A stretch of 64,000 nucleotides of DNA, from assembly GCA_027574665.1 (NCBI GenBank), contig CM050672.1:6556001-6620000 (forward strand), read 5' to 3'. Numbering within the stretch: position 1 is the first letter of the stretch; every line of letters begins with the position of its first letter. Made by a program: the position numbers and the translations under genes. Source of the DNA: Rhynochetos jubatus (Eukaryota > Chordata > Aves > Eurypygiformes > Rhynochetidae). This document shows positions 1-13,205 of the stretch, piece by piece. A model generated the notes under the pieces. It did not search any database. It saw only the letters and a list, made by a program, of their open reading frames with translations, and had not been told where the DNA came from.

Positions 1-717
1 GAGCGATGCCGAGGCAGCACCGCCGGCCCACGCGAGCACTGGGTGTTTGCAGGACGCCTCGTTACCTGGAGATGCTGGAGGAAACGTCACCTGCGGGAGA
101 AGTCAGTAAGGAAGGAATTCCTCCTGACACTCTGCTCGGGGGCTAAACCCCCGCTAATCGAATTCCATCTTGCCGTGCCTCCAGCACCTCGCCGGAGAAA
201 ACTTCCCCGCGAACGCAAAGCTCTGTGCAGCTGATTATATCAATTACTTCTCAGAGCATGATTCTGATCCCAATGCTGCTTCGCTGCATCAGTAAATAGC
301 AAGTGCCCTCCGAGAAAAATGGCTTTTTTTTTTTTTAATAGCTGGCAAAACGCTCTTGCTGCTGCTGACAAACCACCCAGAGAGCGCGGCACAGCACATA
401 CGACACATAACGAACCAGAAGTATCGTCTGCTAAATTGAAAACCGTAATGTTTTGCTGCTCAAAGCGAACGTTAACGTGGTGATGGGCCGCAGCCACGCC
501 CTGGGGGTGCTCACGTAGCTGGATGTTGCCATCAGCTTTACGTTATTTGATTAAGTTCTTATAATTGGAATTAAGAATCGAGTTGTTGTACTAAAAAGTG
601 AAGCCACAGGAAAGAAGAGAGCTACAAACCCAGACTCCAAACAAGTCCTTGCTGCTCAGGAGATCCTGGCAAGGTGTTCCAGCTGGATCCTGGGGGGATC
701 CCGCGCCAGGACGGGGG
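1..717. other. Intergenic, single-copy
   Basis: No gene or interspersed repeat recognised. A 13-T run occupies 324-336 and 520-600 is AT-rich. Open frames here are short and without codon or domain signal. Confidence 0.6.
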
Positions 718-912
718 CTGGAGGAGCACTGAGGCTCTTCCCGCAGAGGGTGGGGAGCACTGGGACAGGTTCCCAGAGAAGCTGTGGATGCTCCATCCCT
801 GGGAGTGTCCAAGGTCAGGCTGAATGAGGCCAGGAGCAACCTGGGCTAGTGGAGGGTGTCCCTGGTCACCTTTAAGGTTCCTTCCAACCCAAACCATCCC
901 ATGATTCTGTGA
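718..912 (+). mobile_element. CR1 LINE 3' tail, plus orientation, internally deleted
   Basis: The sequence follows the CR1 3' end: GGGACAGGTTCCCAGAGAAGC, then GATGCTCCATCCCTGG, a GGCTGAATGAGGCC stretch, GTGTCCCTGG and the terminal ATGATTCTGTGA. Relative to other copies in the window the usual CCCATGGCAGGGGG-to-ATGATC segment before the terminal part is missing. It is a 5'-truncated, inactive copy of a bird LINE; the left limit is approximate. Confidence 0.9.
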
Positions 913-1590
913 CTCGGGTGCTGCAAAGCAGCGCTGAGAGGGCCTGGCACCGCGCTGCTCCAGGGACAGGTGAACACGGATGGAGAGTGCCCTCCACACG
1001 TACCCATCAGCCCGCAGCCTGGCAAACCCACTGCCGTGGCGGCTGCTGCCTCTGCCAAGTTTTAACCAGCACATAAATCACTTGCAGAAAAGTTTGAGCG
1101 TAGCTGAAAGGAGGCTTTTTTGTCTTCAGAGTCACAGCAGCTGCCCGACTGCAGCGCTGGGTGCTATTTGTGTCGTGTTGACTGTTGCATTTTCTGCAGT
1201 TACATTTGCCAGTCTCGGAAACCGTGTTTTCGTTTCGAGCTGAAATTGTTCTCTCTGTGTACCCCGCTCTGCCCGTGCAATCTGCTGCCGCAGCAGAGCA
1301 CGACGGGCTCCGAGCGCGGCTATTTCTGCTCCAGAGCAGGGCTGCGCGATTGGCAGTTATTATTACCATCAGACGTGCTTGTGTGCCAAGTCCTGGAGTG
1401 AGATCCCCGCCGTTCCCCGTACCTCCAGGTATCCCAGAGCTGTACATGACAAACCGGCCTCTCTCCGGGGCGAACTGCGGATTGGCAGCCCCACCGTGCG
1501 CCCACAGACCCCGTCTCGACAGCGCAGAGCTGCTGCCGCATCTCGTCCTTCAGGAGCCCATTAAAACCTGAGGGGCTGCTTCTGTCACAC
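913..1590. other. Intergenic, single-copy between two CR1 copies
   Basis: Mixed composition; nothing recognised. Several overlapping open frames up to about 146 codons on both strands show no protein-like features. Confidence 0.55.
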
Positions 1591-1795
1591 AGATTCACAG
1601 TGTCGGGGGTTGGCAGGGCCCTCTAGAGATCATCTAGTCCAACCCCCTGCCAGAGCAGGATCCCCCAGAGCAGATCACACAGGAACAAGGCCAGGGGCTT
1701 TGGAAAGGCTCCAGGGAAGGAGACTCCCCCCTCTCTGGGCAGCCTGTCCCAGGGCTCTGGCACCCTCACAGGGAAGAAGTGAAGAGTTGACCACC
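1591..1795 (-). mobile_element. CR1 LINE 3' tail, minus orientation
   Basis: AGATTCACAG at the left edge is the complement of the CR1 terminal repeat. It is followed by CTCTAGAGATCATCTAGTCC, AACCCCCTGCC and, further in, GGCAGCCTGTCCCAGGGCTC and CACCCTCACAGGGAAGAAG. The subfamily differs from the copies at 17.2 and 46.2 kb, which carry CCATGGGCAGGGACACC. Truncated and noncoding; right limit approximate. Confidence 0.9.
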
Positions 1796-4230
1796 ACCAC
1801 CTCGTCCCCTCTGACAGACAATACATGACCTTGCCAGTTTTGCCCCCCTGACACCCCAAGTTTTGAGGGTGGAGGGGTCAGTCCGTGCCCCAGGGACCCC
1901 ACGACCAGCGAGGGGCCCCACGGGGATGCCAGCATGGCCGTCGTGGCTCCGTGGTGCTCCACAGCAGCACTGAAAGGTGCTACAACACTGCACAGGGCAG
2001 CCTGGCCAAGACCTGGCCAGGGGGAGGGGGCTTGGGCAAACGATCCCATAGGGCTGGCTCCCCCACAGCGCCCAGGCAGTCGCAGGGGAGGTACAGGGAA
2101 CCTCCTTCCTCACAATTAAAAGGTGTTTCAGATGAAACCGAACGGCGCGCTGTGCTCCAAACCAGACACGGGATGGACGTGGTGTACGGCGGGTTACACA
2201 CACCTTATTTACAGTAGGGCTGGAAGGAACGGACAGTCTTTAATAGCTGCCACAAATGCTACCTAATGATTTTCCATTATTTAATTCTCCAAGAGGTTTG
2301 ATAGCTTTCCATAAGTCAAGGTTTATTTGCCTTCCCTTGAATGTCACACATAATTCTTGTAGAAATGTTTATTTGCCTAATGCAACTTTTAGTGTCCAGG
2401 TTATTTATTCCTTCCATTTGTCAGCTAAAAGGAAAGCTACCTTTAGCCTCCAGCCTGATTACTTAAAGTAATACGGCGGCTGCGGCTCTTTCATCTTCTC
2501 AGTGTGACTGAAATGCATTTACAGCTGAATGGCTTATCACAAAAAAAATAATCTAATTTAAAGAAGTATACTACATTTTAATACACTCTACATCGCACAT
2601 AAGTAATCTGCAAGCTAAAGCCTGATCAGAAATACCTATTTTGTTAACTGTGAGGATTAACCAATAAAGAGAATGTATATAGGGAAACGTGGAATGAGGG
2701 AACTACTGGTTTTTCATTACTGTTGTTTATGTGACAAGTCCCCACCAGACCTCACTCATCCCACCTCACCGCAGGCGTGGAAGGGACATCCACCTTTTAT
2801 CAGAGTGGTCCCAAGCTGATGCTGGAGCCAAAGCTGCTCTGCAGCCCAACAACTCCCCCCCCAGCACCCCATGTCACGACCGTACCTGCTTCACAGCCCC
2901 CAGCACTGAGCCCCCTCCGCTTCCTGGGCTTTCCACTAAAATTGCAAAGGCTCTTCCCAGGTCTGAGCAACCCACCCCACTCTCCTTGCCCCCTTCCCCC
3001 AGCTCCTGGGCTAATGGGTCCCAGTTTTCCTCTTACAGCCCCCCCAGCCGAATTCCAGGCTCGCTGGAGGAGCCAGAGCTAGGGCTGCAGCCTGGCGGGC
3101 AGCAATGGGGCTCCTCAGCCCCACATCACTCCTGCTGCTGCGGGCACACACAGCCTGATGCTCCTGGGGACCCACCCGCCCATCGGCCTCTGAAACACAG
3201 AGCTGGTGAAAAAATAATTTATAAAATCCTGCTAGAAGAAGTTAGTGTACGTCAGAAATAATCCTTTGCCCCCGGACTTTCTGCTCCCACTGACAATGAC
3301 TCATCTTTCGGCATTAAGCAGCCACAGCTTTGTTATTAACAATCAATACCATTAAAATACACCTAAAACTTGACTAAATGCAATTACGGCACATCAAGGA
3401 ATAGCACAGCTTAAGGGGTCTCAAAGACCACTCAGCGAGGATCTTAAATCCCAGGTCTCGCCCGGTCGGAGCAAGAAGCCGGCTCCGTCACCGCGGTGGG
3501 ACCAACGGGCAGATGCTCCGTGATGCTCAGCGGCAGCACCCGGGGCGGGGGGAACGAGGAGATGGATGGGGTCAAAGAAGCATCCCACTGCATCCGGCAA
3601 CGCCGCCCAGCGCAGGCACCGGCCCCTCAGCGTGGGGAGCATCATTTAGACATCCAAGACTGCAGAATTAACTGGGTGCAAAATAGCAATTAGCATAACA
3701 ATCCTTCCTGCAATTAAGTTAAAAAGGGGCTCTGTCCAAGAGGAAATTATAGAGTGAGGTCTTCTCGCACTGCCGCCTGCGAGCGCTGGGCTGGCTGAAG
3801 GGCTCGCTGCTACGCGGCGTCCTGTCTCAGCAGCGGGCACGAAGAGGGTGTTTTGGGGACGGGGACGGATCCTTCTGCCCGTAGCCTTATTCTGACGTGT
3901 CACTTGTGCACGCATTAAAAACACAGCTTTGTGCGCGCTGTGAGAACGAATTAGACTTTGCAAGCAAGCTGTCACCTGCTCTGAGAGGTGTGAAAAAATT
4001 ATGAGCTGCATTGTATTGGAAACTACAAATAGTGCTTACTCCCAGGAATAAACACATACATTTGAGCTATGAAGTTGAAATTAAGTTGTATACAGAATGC
4101 AGATTTATTTGGTGGCTTTGCGAGGAATTGGTGTATTATATAGTTTTACCCACGGAAATCAAGGCTCCTGCCTATCATTCATAAAAATAATCACATCTAT
4201 TACCCTGCTTCTCCCACGGCTCCAGGTATT
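1796..4230. other. Intergenic, GC-rich segments and two AT-rich candidate elements
   Basis: 1796-2225 is GC-rich without recognised content. 2226-2725 is AT-rich, CpG-poor and non-repetitive, of the sort seen in conserved non-coding elements. 2730-3190 is C-rich low-complexity sequence. 3641-3770 and 3900-4215 are AT-rich with homeodomain-like TAATTA/CAATTA cores (for example AGCAATTAGCATAACAAT near 3685). No gene seen. Confidence 0.4.
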
Positions 4231-5408
4231 TGTAGGTCTAACCCCATCCACCCCTTCCAGAGATGACTTTAAAGACCAGAGGGCTCAGTCACCAAAGGGA
4301 CCTTCAGTGCCACTGGCCCAGGGGCTTGGCCACTAGCCCATTTCATTCACGAGACCCTGGAGCCAATGTGTTGAAACTGAAATGGTTTTGATAGGCTGGA
4401 CACGCATCCTGCTGACCACCTTGGCTCCCTTCCGGCCTGGGCACAAGGAGCAGCCCCGGCCGCCCCGGGGAGGACACACAGCTCCTGCCCCGCCACCCGC
4501 AGACGCAGACAAAGCAGTTGACGCCTCGTTGGCTTTCTGTGCTCTTAATAGGAGCAGAACAGATGGAAAAATGTTACCTACGTTTAGCCTCTTACACTGT
4601 ATGTAGTGTTTTCTCTTGGATGAGGCTGTCACAACACCTACAGCTCACCGTGCCAGGCTGGGCAGCTGCGGCTGTGACCACACCAGGGACATCTGACAGC
4701 ATGCGGAGCTCCCGCCGCGACAGCTCTGCCGGGGAGGCTCAACTGCCACCATAAATCCATCTGCCAGCAAAGTGGCCAGTTTACACCACTTGCAGGCAGC
4801 TTATTTTTTGTGATGGAGTAAGAGCTATTTCTGTAGGGAAAGAAAAGGCAGAAGGCAACGTGTGAAACCTCTGAAGACTGACTAGTCTTTCTTCAGAAAC
4901 ACACAACCCTGCCTTCCAGTTGCCTGTTTTTCCACAGAAGGAATAGTGACATTTTTCCCCTGAACAAAAACAGGAAAACGCTGTTTTCAACAAGTCCGAG
5001 CTCAGCCTTGGGCTGCAGACCCCTGCGAGCCCGTCACTCCATCACCAGGACTGTGTCCACATCCAACTGCCATCCCACAACATCTATCCAGTGACATCCA
5101 TCCCATGACACCCCTGCTGCAGCCCCGCCTGCCCCCCGTGCTCGTGAAGTCCTGATGCTCTGTGGGAAGAAACCCGATGGATCCTTTGGTTAGTGCTTTG
5201 TACTTTGCCACTGCCCCCTCTTTCTCCTGCTGCAGGTACAAAACGCCCTCCAAGAGCCCGGGAAGGAGCAGAGGGGTGGTGTGGGCTGGGCATCCCCCCT
5301 CATCCTCTGCGCCCTGCAGTCACCCATGGACCAGGGTCCTCCAGGCTTCAGCCCAGCCGTAACGTGCCATAACGGTCAGCAAGGCCTTGGGGGTGGCAGA
5401 TGCAGCTC

Positions 5409-5421
5409 GGGGGGGGGGGGG
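5409..5421 (+). repeat. 13-G mononucleotide run
   Basis: Thirteen consecutive G preceded by CTC and followed by TCC. Run length may be unreliable from sequencing. Confidence 0.9.
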
Positions 5422-6346
5422 TCCTGGGGGCTGCCTGAGCTCACGGATCTGATCCCTGGAAAGTCAGTGGAAAACTCAGACTCCTTTTCAGTTAGCTTCA
5501 AACCCGAGAGCAATTACCCGGTGTGACTCACCGGCACCCGGCGGCGTCTCCCTCTCCCTTCCCAAGGACTGTTTTGACCAGCGACACGCTCCTTTTGAAG
5601 GATCTGCTACCTCCATCAGAGACCTGATGGCTCCTGCAGCTGCGGGGGGGCAGGTCACAGCACTTTAAGGTTGGGTTCAGCCCAAAGTCTGAGAACAGAG
5701 GGAGAGAGGGGCCCTGGGTGCCGGGGAAGAGCCGCGTGGCCAGCTGAAACGCCTTCATTGTTCCTCACCGAGGGCACAGGAAAGAGAACCCGCTCGTAGA
5801 AACCTCATTATTTTGATTTAAAATATTTCTTTGCAGCTGGTCGGTCAGGAAGGAACGCTTAAAATGATTTTTTAAATTGGAGTTGCTTTTTTTCATGCCA
5901 GAAACATGATGTGAAAGTCCTGGGTTTGCTATAATAGCCAAATTGCTGAAATCAATCAACCAGTGGCAAATGTGTGTATCCAGGAGTGATCTGAAGGTTG
6001 CCAAACGCAAAGCATTATGATTTTTTAAAATAACTGTTAAAAAATGCATCTTAAGCATTAAAATTGTTTCTATTAGCACACATCTTGTTGACGTGTTTTA
6101 ACATGGATTATTTGCCCTGTGAAATCCTGGAGCTCCAACCGCCGGGGTTTTGTCACGCAGTTAGGATCAGAGCAGAGGTGGGGAGGGAAAATACTGCGCA
6201 TTCAGGCGACAGGAAAACCCACAAGGTAGAATAGAGCCCTGGGAGCCGCTGCACAGAGTCGAACCTGGCCCTGAATGTCCCCACGCGCCTTTCCCCGGTC
6301 ACACAGGCTGGAGCGTGGCTGCGAGGAGGGATCCCGAGGACGTTTT

Positions 6347-6359
6347 GGGGGGGGGGGGG
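6347..6359 (+). repeat. 13-G mononucleotide run
   Basis: Thirteen consecutive G after CGTTTT and before ACGAG, the second such run within 1 kb. Confidence 0.9.
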
Positions 6360-6420
6360 ACGAGAGCCAACCTCACCCCCGCCTTCACTATTTTAAAGCA
6401 TCAAATCGCACACAAGAGGA

Positions 6421-7000
6421 AGGAAGCTGAGGATCTGCAGAGGGGCTACTATGTGATTAATCTTTAAACATTAAAAACTAAAATTATCACTTTCTTATTG
6501 AAAACAGGCATTTAAGAGCTCACAATCCTGGAAGCATCTCCAGGGTAATGGCAGCCACTCATTAAAGCAGACAAAGGAAGCACGGGCTCTAATTTGTCTT
6601 TAGTCAACTGTCTTGGGCTCGAAGGCCGGGGAGCCGGTGAGAAATGCTAGTAAAGTAATGAAGAAATTAAGGGGCTTCTAAAATTAACCCAAATGATGTT
6701 ACCTCTGTTGCATGAGGTTGATCTAAATATAAACAGAAAGAAAACTCTGTGCTGCTCATCTAAAGCATTACAAAGTCATAAGACCTTACCCTTGCACTTT
6801 ATTTTCTAATTTTGATTATAGAATTTTATCATAATGGCGCAATCGATGAATATTTTTCTGTTTTTATTATTTTGCAATCACTATTTCATTTAAATAGACA
6901 CCGATGCTCTTGTCCAGAACAATTCACCTGTTACCTAAACAGGGCAGCGGGACGGTGCCACCAACAGTTTCTCTTTAAAATTAAATCTTCCTAAGAACAT
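6421..7000. other. AT-rich single-copy block, candidate conserved non-coding element
   Basis: About 580 bases, almost CpG-free apart from one short patch near 6620, non-repetitive and rich in homeodomain-like cores (GATTAATC, CATTAAA, TCTAATTT). The look is that of vertebrate developmental enhancers. Conservation is not shown. Confidence 0.3.
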
Positions 7001-10000
7001 GCATGTTGGAGTTTTTGACAGACTCTAGAGGTGAGAAAGAAGCTCCCATCCCATCCCCCATCCCTCAAGCAGCAGCGGTTATCAGCTCAGAGCGTTCACA
7101 TTTTAGGACTTGATATTGTGCCTGAAGAGAGGCCACTGAAATCAAAGGGTCGTTCCAAGGATTTGGGATTACTGCCTGCTAGCCTAGGCGCCTGCAGAAT
7201 GCTTAAGGGCAGGAGACCCCAGTAGGTTCTCCAAGACCAGCAGTGGGGTTCCCTGGTTGCTCCAGGGAAGGGCAGATCCTTTAAACTGCTTTCCCGCTCA
7301 CTTCTGCCATCGTAAGCCCCAGAGGGCCCCATCAGCGAGCATCCTCCTCCCCGCCGTGCAGGACCCCTCCTTGTGCCCTGAAAGATGGGGGGAGCGGCGT
7401 GCCCGGCTTTCAACAGGGGACCAGCATTTCGCTCAGCACCCCCGGGGCAATAAAGCTGTTGAAATCTATAGGGTTTAAAATGGCCTGTATGGATTTTCCA
7501 TTTCCTTTGCATGTAAGGATGGAGATTACATGCTCATTTCTCAGAAGCCGAGGAGCTGCACACAAAAGCCTTAACAACGCCTATTGTCAGGGGAGAAAAA
7601 CATTCCCCATCCATCTTCGATCAGCTTCATCCAAGCCCTTTGAAATTTTGATTATGCTCCAGCTCAACAAGGAGTACATGATGACGGGGACGACATTAGG
7701 GACAGAATCAGGAGGTGAGTGTTTCATTACGATGAAAATACAGGATTATTTGCCTGCAGAAAAGCAGAGAGCTGCTCCCGCTCCGATAGCAGGGTGCAAA
7801 GATCCAGGCGATTCAGAGATGCCATTTCTACTCCAGACAGTTCCCTTTCACGCCAGCTCCTGGGTTCAGCCAGGACAAGGAGGAGCTGCACAGGGATGCG
7901 TCGGAAATCACAAAGTGTCGGCTTTTGGGGCTGCGGGAAACACCCGCTATCCTTGGCACTGAACATCTCTCAGTCGCTTCTGAAGTACTCCCATTTTTCA
8001 GATGGGATACAGCCATTTCCTCTGTGTACATCCTCTGCACTGACCCCTGCTCTTTATTTAGAGACTTACAGCGTGCTCCCCTACCCACCCTAACGGCATA
8101 TTGCATTCACATTAATGCTGAGTTAATTCTTCCCTATTAGTATCCAGAGATTTCATGATTGGCTACTTACTTTGAAATAATTGCTTTTATTGTCAGTCAT
8201 ATAAATCTAGCAAAATAATGAAGCATCAAGAGATTAGGCACTTGGTACTAATAAAACACACCACACAGGTAATAATAATATAAACAAGGTATGGGAAACA
8301 ATAAAATATGTGAGGATTTATTTCAATACTTAATGCAATGACCCTCCTGACTCTCTCCTGAGTTGGAAAATGACTTATTCCCTCCAACTGAGTAAATGCC
8401 TTGTATTGTGGCACCTCTCTTCTGTCTTGGCTCTCCCTCCCCGTTGACATACGATTCTCTCGCACACCCTGGATTTAGACAGCGCGCAGTGAGGCACAGA
8501 GAGCTTCGTCCTAAGAACGGATGGTCATGTCCCACCTGCCTGCACGTTCCCCCGAGCAGAATACAAGGGCGATTCCTGCTGTCTTCTCACGAAAGCACTG
8601 CCTCCTCTTGGCATCGCGCTCCCGTCGCGGAGCCGCAGTCAGGACTGCTGTCTGGAGCAGGGTCTGCCCTGTATCAGACCACCAGTCGTTGGGTTCAAGC
8701 TCTTGTGGGTACCAGACACTGCACAGGAAAGCAGCACGTCCAGTGATGCCTGTCTCTGCCAGCACCAGTTCCTGATCCCGTGCTGAGCCTCGCGAGGGAC
8801 AATTTGGGTATATGTGCTTGTGAACGGTTCACCGGGGTGTAGGACAAACCTCTTCCAGCCTAGATGTGCCAATAGCGATGATGCCCCTTTGCGTTAAGTG
8901 CTGTGTAACCCCCCAGCCAGGAGCTCACAGTCACCACACACTAAGTAGACGAAGCGCCAGGATGGACACCAGCTGCTGTGGATTTCCCTGCGATGGATGA
9001 GCAGGTCCCTCAGCACGCAGAGCCTTTAGGGCAGGCAGAAATGTGAGAGAACAAATCCCATCCTCCTCCTGTCTGGGTTACTGCGTGGTTTTGAGTCTTC
9101 CCTGAGCCTGAAAACTCATGCTGGTGACTCGGATCAAGGCCGGGCACTGCTCTGAGCCTCAAACCCCGACTCCCAGGTTGGCCTCATGCGGGAGTGAGAA
9201 GATGTGATTTGCTCTCTCAGCAGCTGGGGCCGCGCCAGCTCCACCTCCTCCCCTGCTGCCACCAGCTCATCCCCTCCCCGCTCCCCTGCTCCAGGAGTGG
9301 AGCCCACCACCTCAAAGCACCAAGATCCCCGAAGGCCAAGCCAGGACCTATCTGTGGGACCAGGAATCGCGTCGTGCCTGCTCCAAAGGCCACTCCCAAC
9401 GATGTGCATCTCCCCGAGGTAGGCAGCTCGGCAGAACTGTACCCTCAGGGTGACAGCAGCCGATTGTTCCTTAACTTTGCTGGGGAGGAGGAGGAGGAGT
9501 GGGTGAGTGTCATTAGGTGACAGTTTGAGATTGATGAAGTGGGTAAGAGATGCAATGACATTATTTTTCAGTACCTCAAAAGGGTGTAAAGTGATCGCTT
9601 CTCCAGCACCCACTCGCGAGCTCAGCGCTGTGCAGTGACAGAGCTGGGCAGCTCCGAGGAGACCCAAGAGCAGAGCCCCAGCTCGGCTTCCCCTTCTCCA
9701 TGTGCAACGTTTGTAGTTTCCTTCTCAAATGTTCATTATCTCAGTAAATGCCCAGACAACATACAGTGCCTACAAACCCAAACCAGCCCGTGGTCTGACG
9801 CGTTCCCGAGCAGCCCTCCCCGCTCCCTCGGGCGCCCCGCGCTGTGGCAGCAGAGCTGGCACTTGCTGCGGTCAGTGCACCACTTGAACAGGGTAAAGCA
9901 ACCGAAGCTGGAGCGTAATGAAAGCCCAGGTGCTCCTCTTAGTTAGTATCATTCATTTACTATTCAGCTCAACCCGTACGTTGGGAAATTAGCTGCACAA

Positions 10001-10140
10001 TTCATTTTCTCAGGGAATGTCAGTTCAGATCTCATGCCTGCTTCCTGAGAAACCGTTTTATCTCCAACTATGCCAGTTAGAAGAAGCAGGAGAACATCAC
10101 TCCTTGAAAACGAGATGACAGGTCGTCCGTTGGCTCACGT
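7001..10140. other. Intergenic, mixed composition
   Basis: Alternates between GC-moderate sequence (7001-7440, 7760-8090, 8341-9470, 9600-9900) and AT-rich blocks (7440-7740, 8091-8340, 9940-10140). Open frames up to 187 codons carry no recognisable domains. No repeat family identified. Confidence 0.4.
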
Positions 10141-13137
10141 TAGCAGCTAGCTATAACCACAGAAGAAGCTGTAATAAACTGCTCGGGGGCCTCGTCCCCG
10201 TCCCCAGTGAAGCAGCCCGCTGCCTACAGCAAAGCTGGCCGGTCCCCACACACCCAACTCCTCCACCGCGCCCCACGACACGGCCACGCACACCTCCTGC
10301 CCGGACCCCCAGCCCAACACCACTCCAGCAAACCCAAGCCAAGGGCGGCTGTGCAGCACAGAGCCAAGGCAAGCATGGTCCAGCCCCGGCACGTGGCATC
10401 CGCGCCGGGGGGCAGAGCCGGCGAGGCTGCTGGGGCTGGGAGCGTTACTGATCTCCAGAGCCTCCCCTGGCTACAATGTTCTGACCTGTTGTAACCCTGG
10501 CATCCTTAAAATACCCTTCTCTCGTTTAATGAGAGAGACTTCGCTGCAAGGAGCCTGACAGCCCCTTCACTCCAGCCCGGAGGGGTGAGAAATTGCTGAC
10601 CCCTAGAGCCAAATCATTAGCGACTGCTTCGCTGGCAGACTATTATGCGCAAATTTCTGCTCAGCGATTAATTTAATCACGGTAAATGGTTCCGCCGTTC
10701 ACTTTGTGGGAATTGATGAAATAGGAGAATCCAGTTCTTTTCAGAGTTAGGTTCCTGAAAAGCAAATTTTTGGCACAAAGAGAAAGTTTAATTTAATTAC
10801 AAAATTAAACTCACTTGTACCAGGAGAAGCAGGGCTTCCTCAAAAATGTCAGGGGATCGACCACGGAAAAGAAACACCCTCACGGTACCTGGGCTGCCGG
10901 TCCCAGAACCCAAGTCTAGAACAGCAGGCATCAAATAAGATGAAAATCTGTGAGCATTCAATAACCCTGAAGTCTGTCTCTGCTACCTACTCATCAGTTT
11001 AATATGACTGAAAGAGGAGTAAATAATTTCATAGAAACCCCTGCAGAGGAAAACCGTAATTTGCTGGGTAAACTACACCTCACAAATTGTCGCCCTACAC
11101 CATTTCTTTGAAATACAATATTGCTTTCATCCTCAACTTCTGAGGAGATGGCAGCACCACGTGATCAAAATTAATAGTATTTTTCCACATTAAAAGTATG
11201 GACCAGGAAAGGGTTGCCGGACCCCTGGGCAGCTGGATCGCGCGGAACCCCCTGCTCTCTCGGCAAAAGGATCCCTCCTCCTGGAGGGGTCTGTAACCCT
11301 GGGGGAGCTCAGAGGTGACCGGGGAAGTGGAGCCCTGCGGTACCTGGGTACTAGACATGAGGCAGCTCAGGGGGTGCCACAGCCCTCCGAGCGTGCCCCG
11401 ATGCAGAGCCCTTGCAGGAACTGGGTAAGGACACCAGAACCAGCAAGGCTTTTGGCCGTGGGGTCTTGGGGTCTAACCTGTGCCTGTGTTTGACAAGTGG
11501 TTCCCGTCACGTCTGCCCCCTGTACCCAGTTAAAGAGATTTTCTTCTCTTTAAAGTCATCCAGGCTCCTTTTCATATTAACCACGCTGATGATCTGAGAG
11601 CTTTTACCCCTCTCCTCAGGCCACGAAAGCTGCACTCCTTCCAAAAATGCCTACAGCTACATCATACAATCATCAGAAAAGGTAAAAAAAGTCACAAACA
11701 ATTATTTATTGACTTACAGTTTAAGAAAATATTGTTTCCTCTCTCCCTCTAACAGAATAAAAGGAGATCCAGGCTGTAACGCTATTTCTCCCACTCTTCA
11801 ATCAATAACTTCCACAATCATTCAGCCTGGCTCACCCCAGCCCCCGTATCCGGCTCTCAGTTCCCAGAGCTTTCGATGAGTCTGGGAGAACGAAAGGGAA
11901 TTACGCCGACGGCACGCAAGCGACGGGGAAACCGCCGCAAACCCCACGCGCCCGCTGCTCGCTCAGCCTATCAGTTCACCGGGGCTTTCCGCTTCCTGCC
12001 AGCGCCGGGTCGCACCTGGCAAAAGGGTTTTTCCTTTAGTTCGAGGGCATCTCGTAGGAGGCAGAGGCTCCTCCGTGATGGTAAGAAGCACAGCGGGGCT
12101 GCACCCACACCGGATCTGTCCCCGCGTTATCCCGGTGCCGACAGACACAGACCTCCCAGCACCCTCGAACGGAAAGTCCGTGAACACCCGCCCATCACCG
12201 CAGCCGTTTCGTTGTACAGAAAGCCACGTCCCTCCCATCCTTATTAATATGATTAATAATTAGGGAAAAAAGTGCACCTCGGCTTGGGATAAAATAAATA
12301 CGTGAATAAAAGACAGATCTAATAAACCTGGACAGAATTTATGATTTTCTCAGCCATCGCTTTGCGAGAGATAATGTTGCACAGTAACGCTGATTTGCTG
12401 GATGAGAACCATATAATTTATCCTGTCAGTGAACGTGAGAAATCTTATCTAGGCAGGGGATGACTGATGGTCTCATGAAAACTGGCAGGAAAGCAAATAA
12501 AATAATTCTGTCCCTTAAAAAATACCTAATTATCGTGTCATTGTTTATGACAACGCATAAGGGTGAGGACTGTGTCAATACCTACAACACAGATTTCGGG
12601 TTTGTGCTGAAACTTTCTTTTCATTTCAAAGTTCTAAGATTTTTAAAGCTAATAATTATACCTGTTAGCTCTTCGCTCCGATGTAAGCTCTTCTTCACAA
12701 GAACTGCTCGGATACCTGAACTGACGCAGCTTTCCCTATGCCAGATCTGCTGCTAGCTCACCCATGCGAAAAACACAAGCTTGGTTGGCCCAAAATTACC
12801 CCAAACCCATGAAACAGCCTGTGCCGGGAGGGTTGGACGGGCTTTTGGGGCTGTTCTTTCACATGCCTGTACAGGTACTCGCACGCACAGACATGGGTGT
12901 TTGGCTGCTCACATCACAGGCCCCAAGGGCCCCTGAAAGGCTTCCGAATGGTCCTTGATTTCGCACATCTGCACGTCTGTCTGTCCTGCTCCCCGCACCA
13001 TCGGGCGTCAGACAGCCAGGCACCCACCCCTCCCTGCCCCGCCGAAACCACGACGCTGTCAGCAAAGCTCCCTCTGGCCCATGAGGATGTGGAGCTGAGG
13101 GAGACGAAGCAGCTTGGCCCAGGGTGGAGTGGGATTC
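10141..13137. other. Intergenic, alternating GC- and AT-rich
   Basis: 10180-10500 is C-rich. 10600-10830 and 10925-11180 are AT-rich candidate elements. 11860-12235 is CpG-enriched but short. 12241-12740 is a long AT-rich, non-repetitive block. No gene or interspersed repeat seen. Confidence 0.4.
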
Positions 13138-13205
13138 CCGACTCCCAGGGCATCCCACCCAGCTCCCAGGGCATCCCACCCAGCTCCCAGGGCATCCCTC
13201 CCAGG
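13138..13205 (+). repeat. 20-bp tandem repeat, about three and a half copies
   Basis: The unit CAGGGCATCCCACCCAGCTC recurs with a period of 20 bases; the last copy is changed at its end (CCTCCCAGG). It lies in single-copy noncoding sequence. Confidence 0.9.

Larger units (their letters stand above)
4231..6420. other. Intergenic, mostly GC-rich with AT-rich block 5790-6120
   Basis: 4231-5790 is mixed and includes CCATCCCA/CATCC-rich imperfect reiterations at about 5040-5110 and the 13-G run. 5790-6120 is AT-rich and apparently single-copy. 6121-6420 is GC-rich with a second 13-G run. No gene recognised. Confidence 0.4.
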
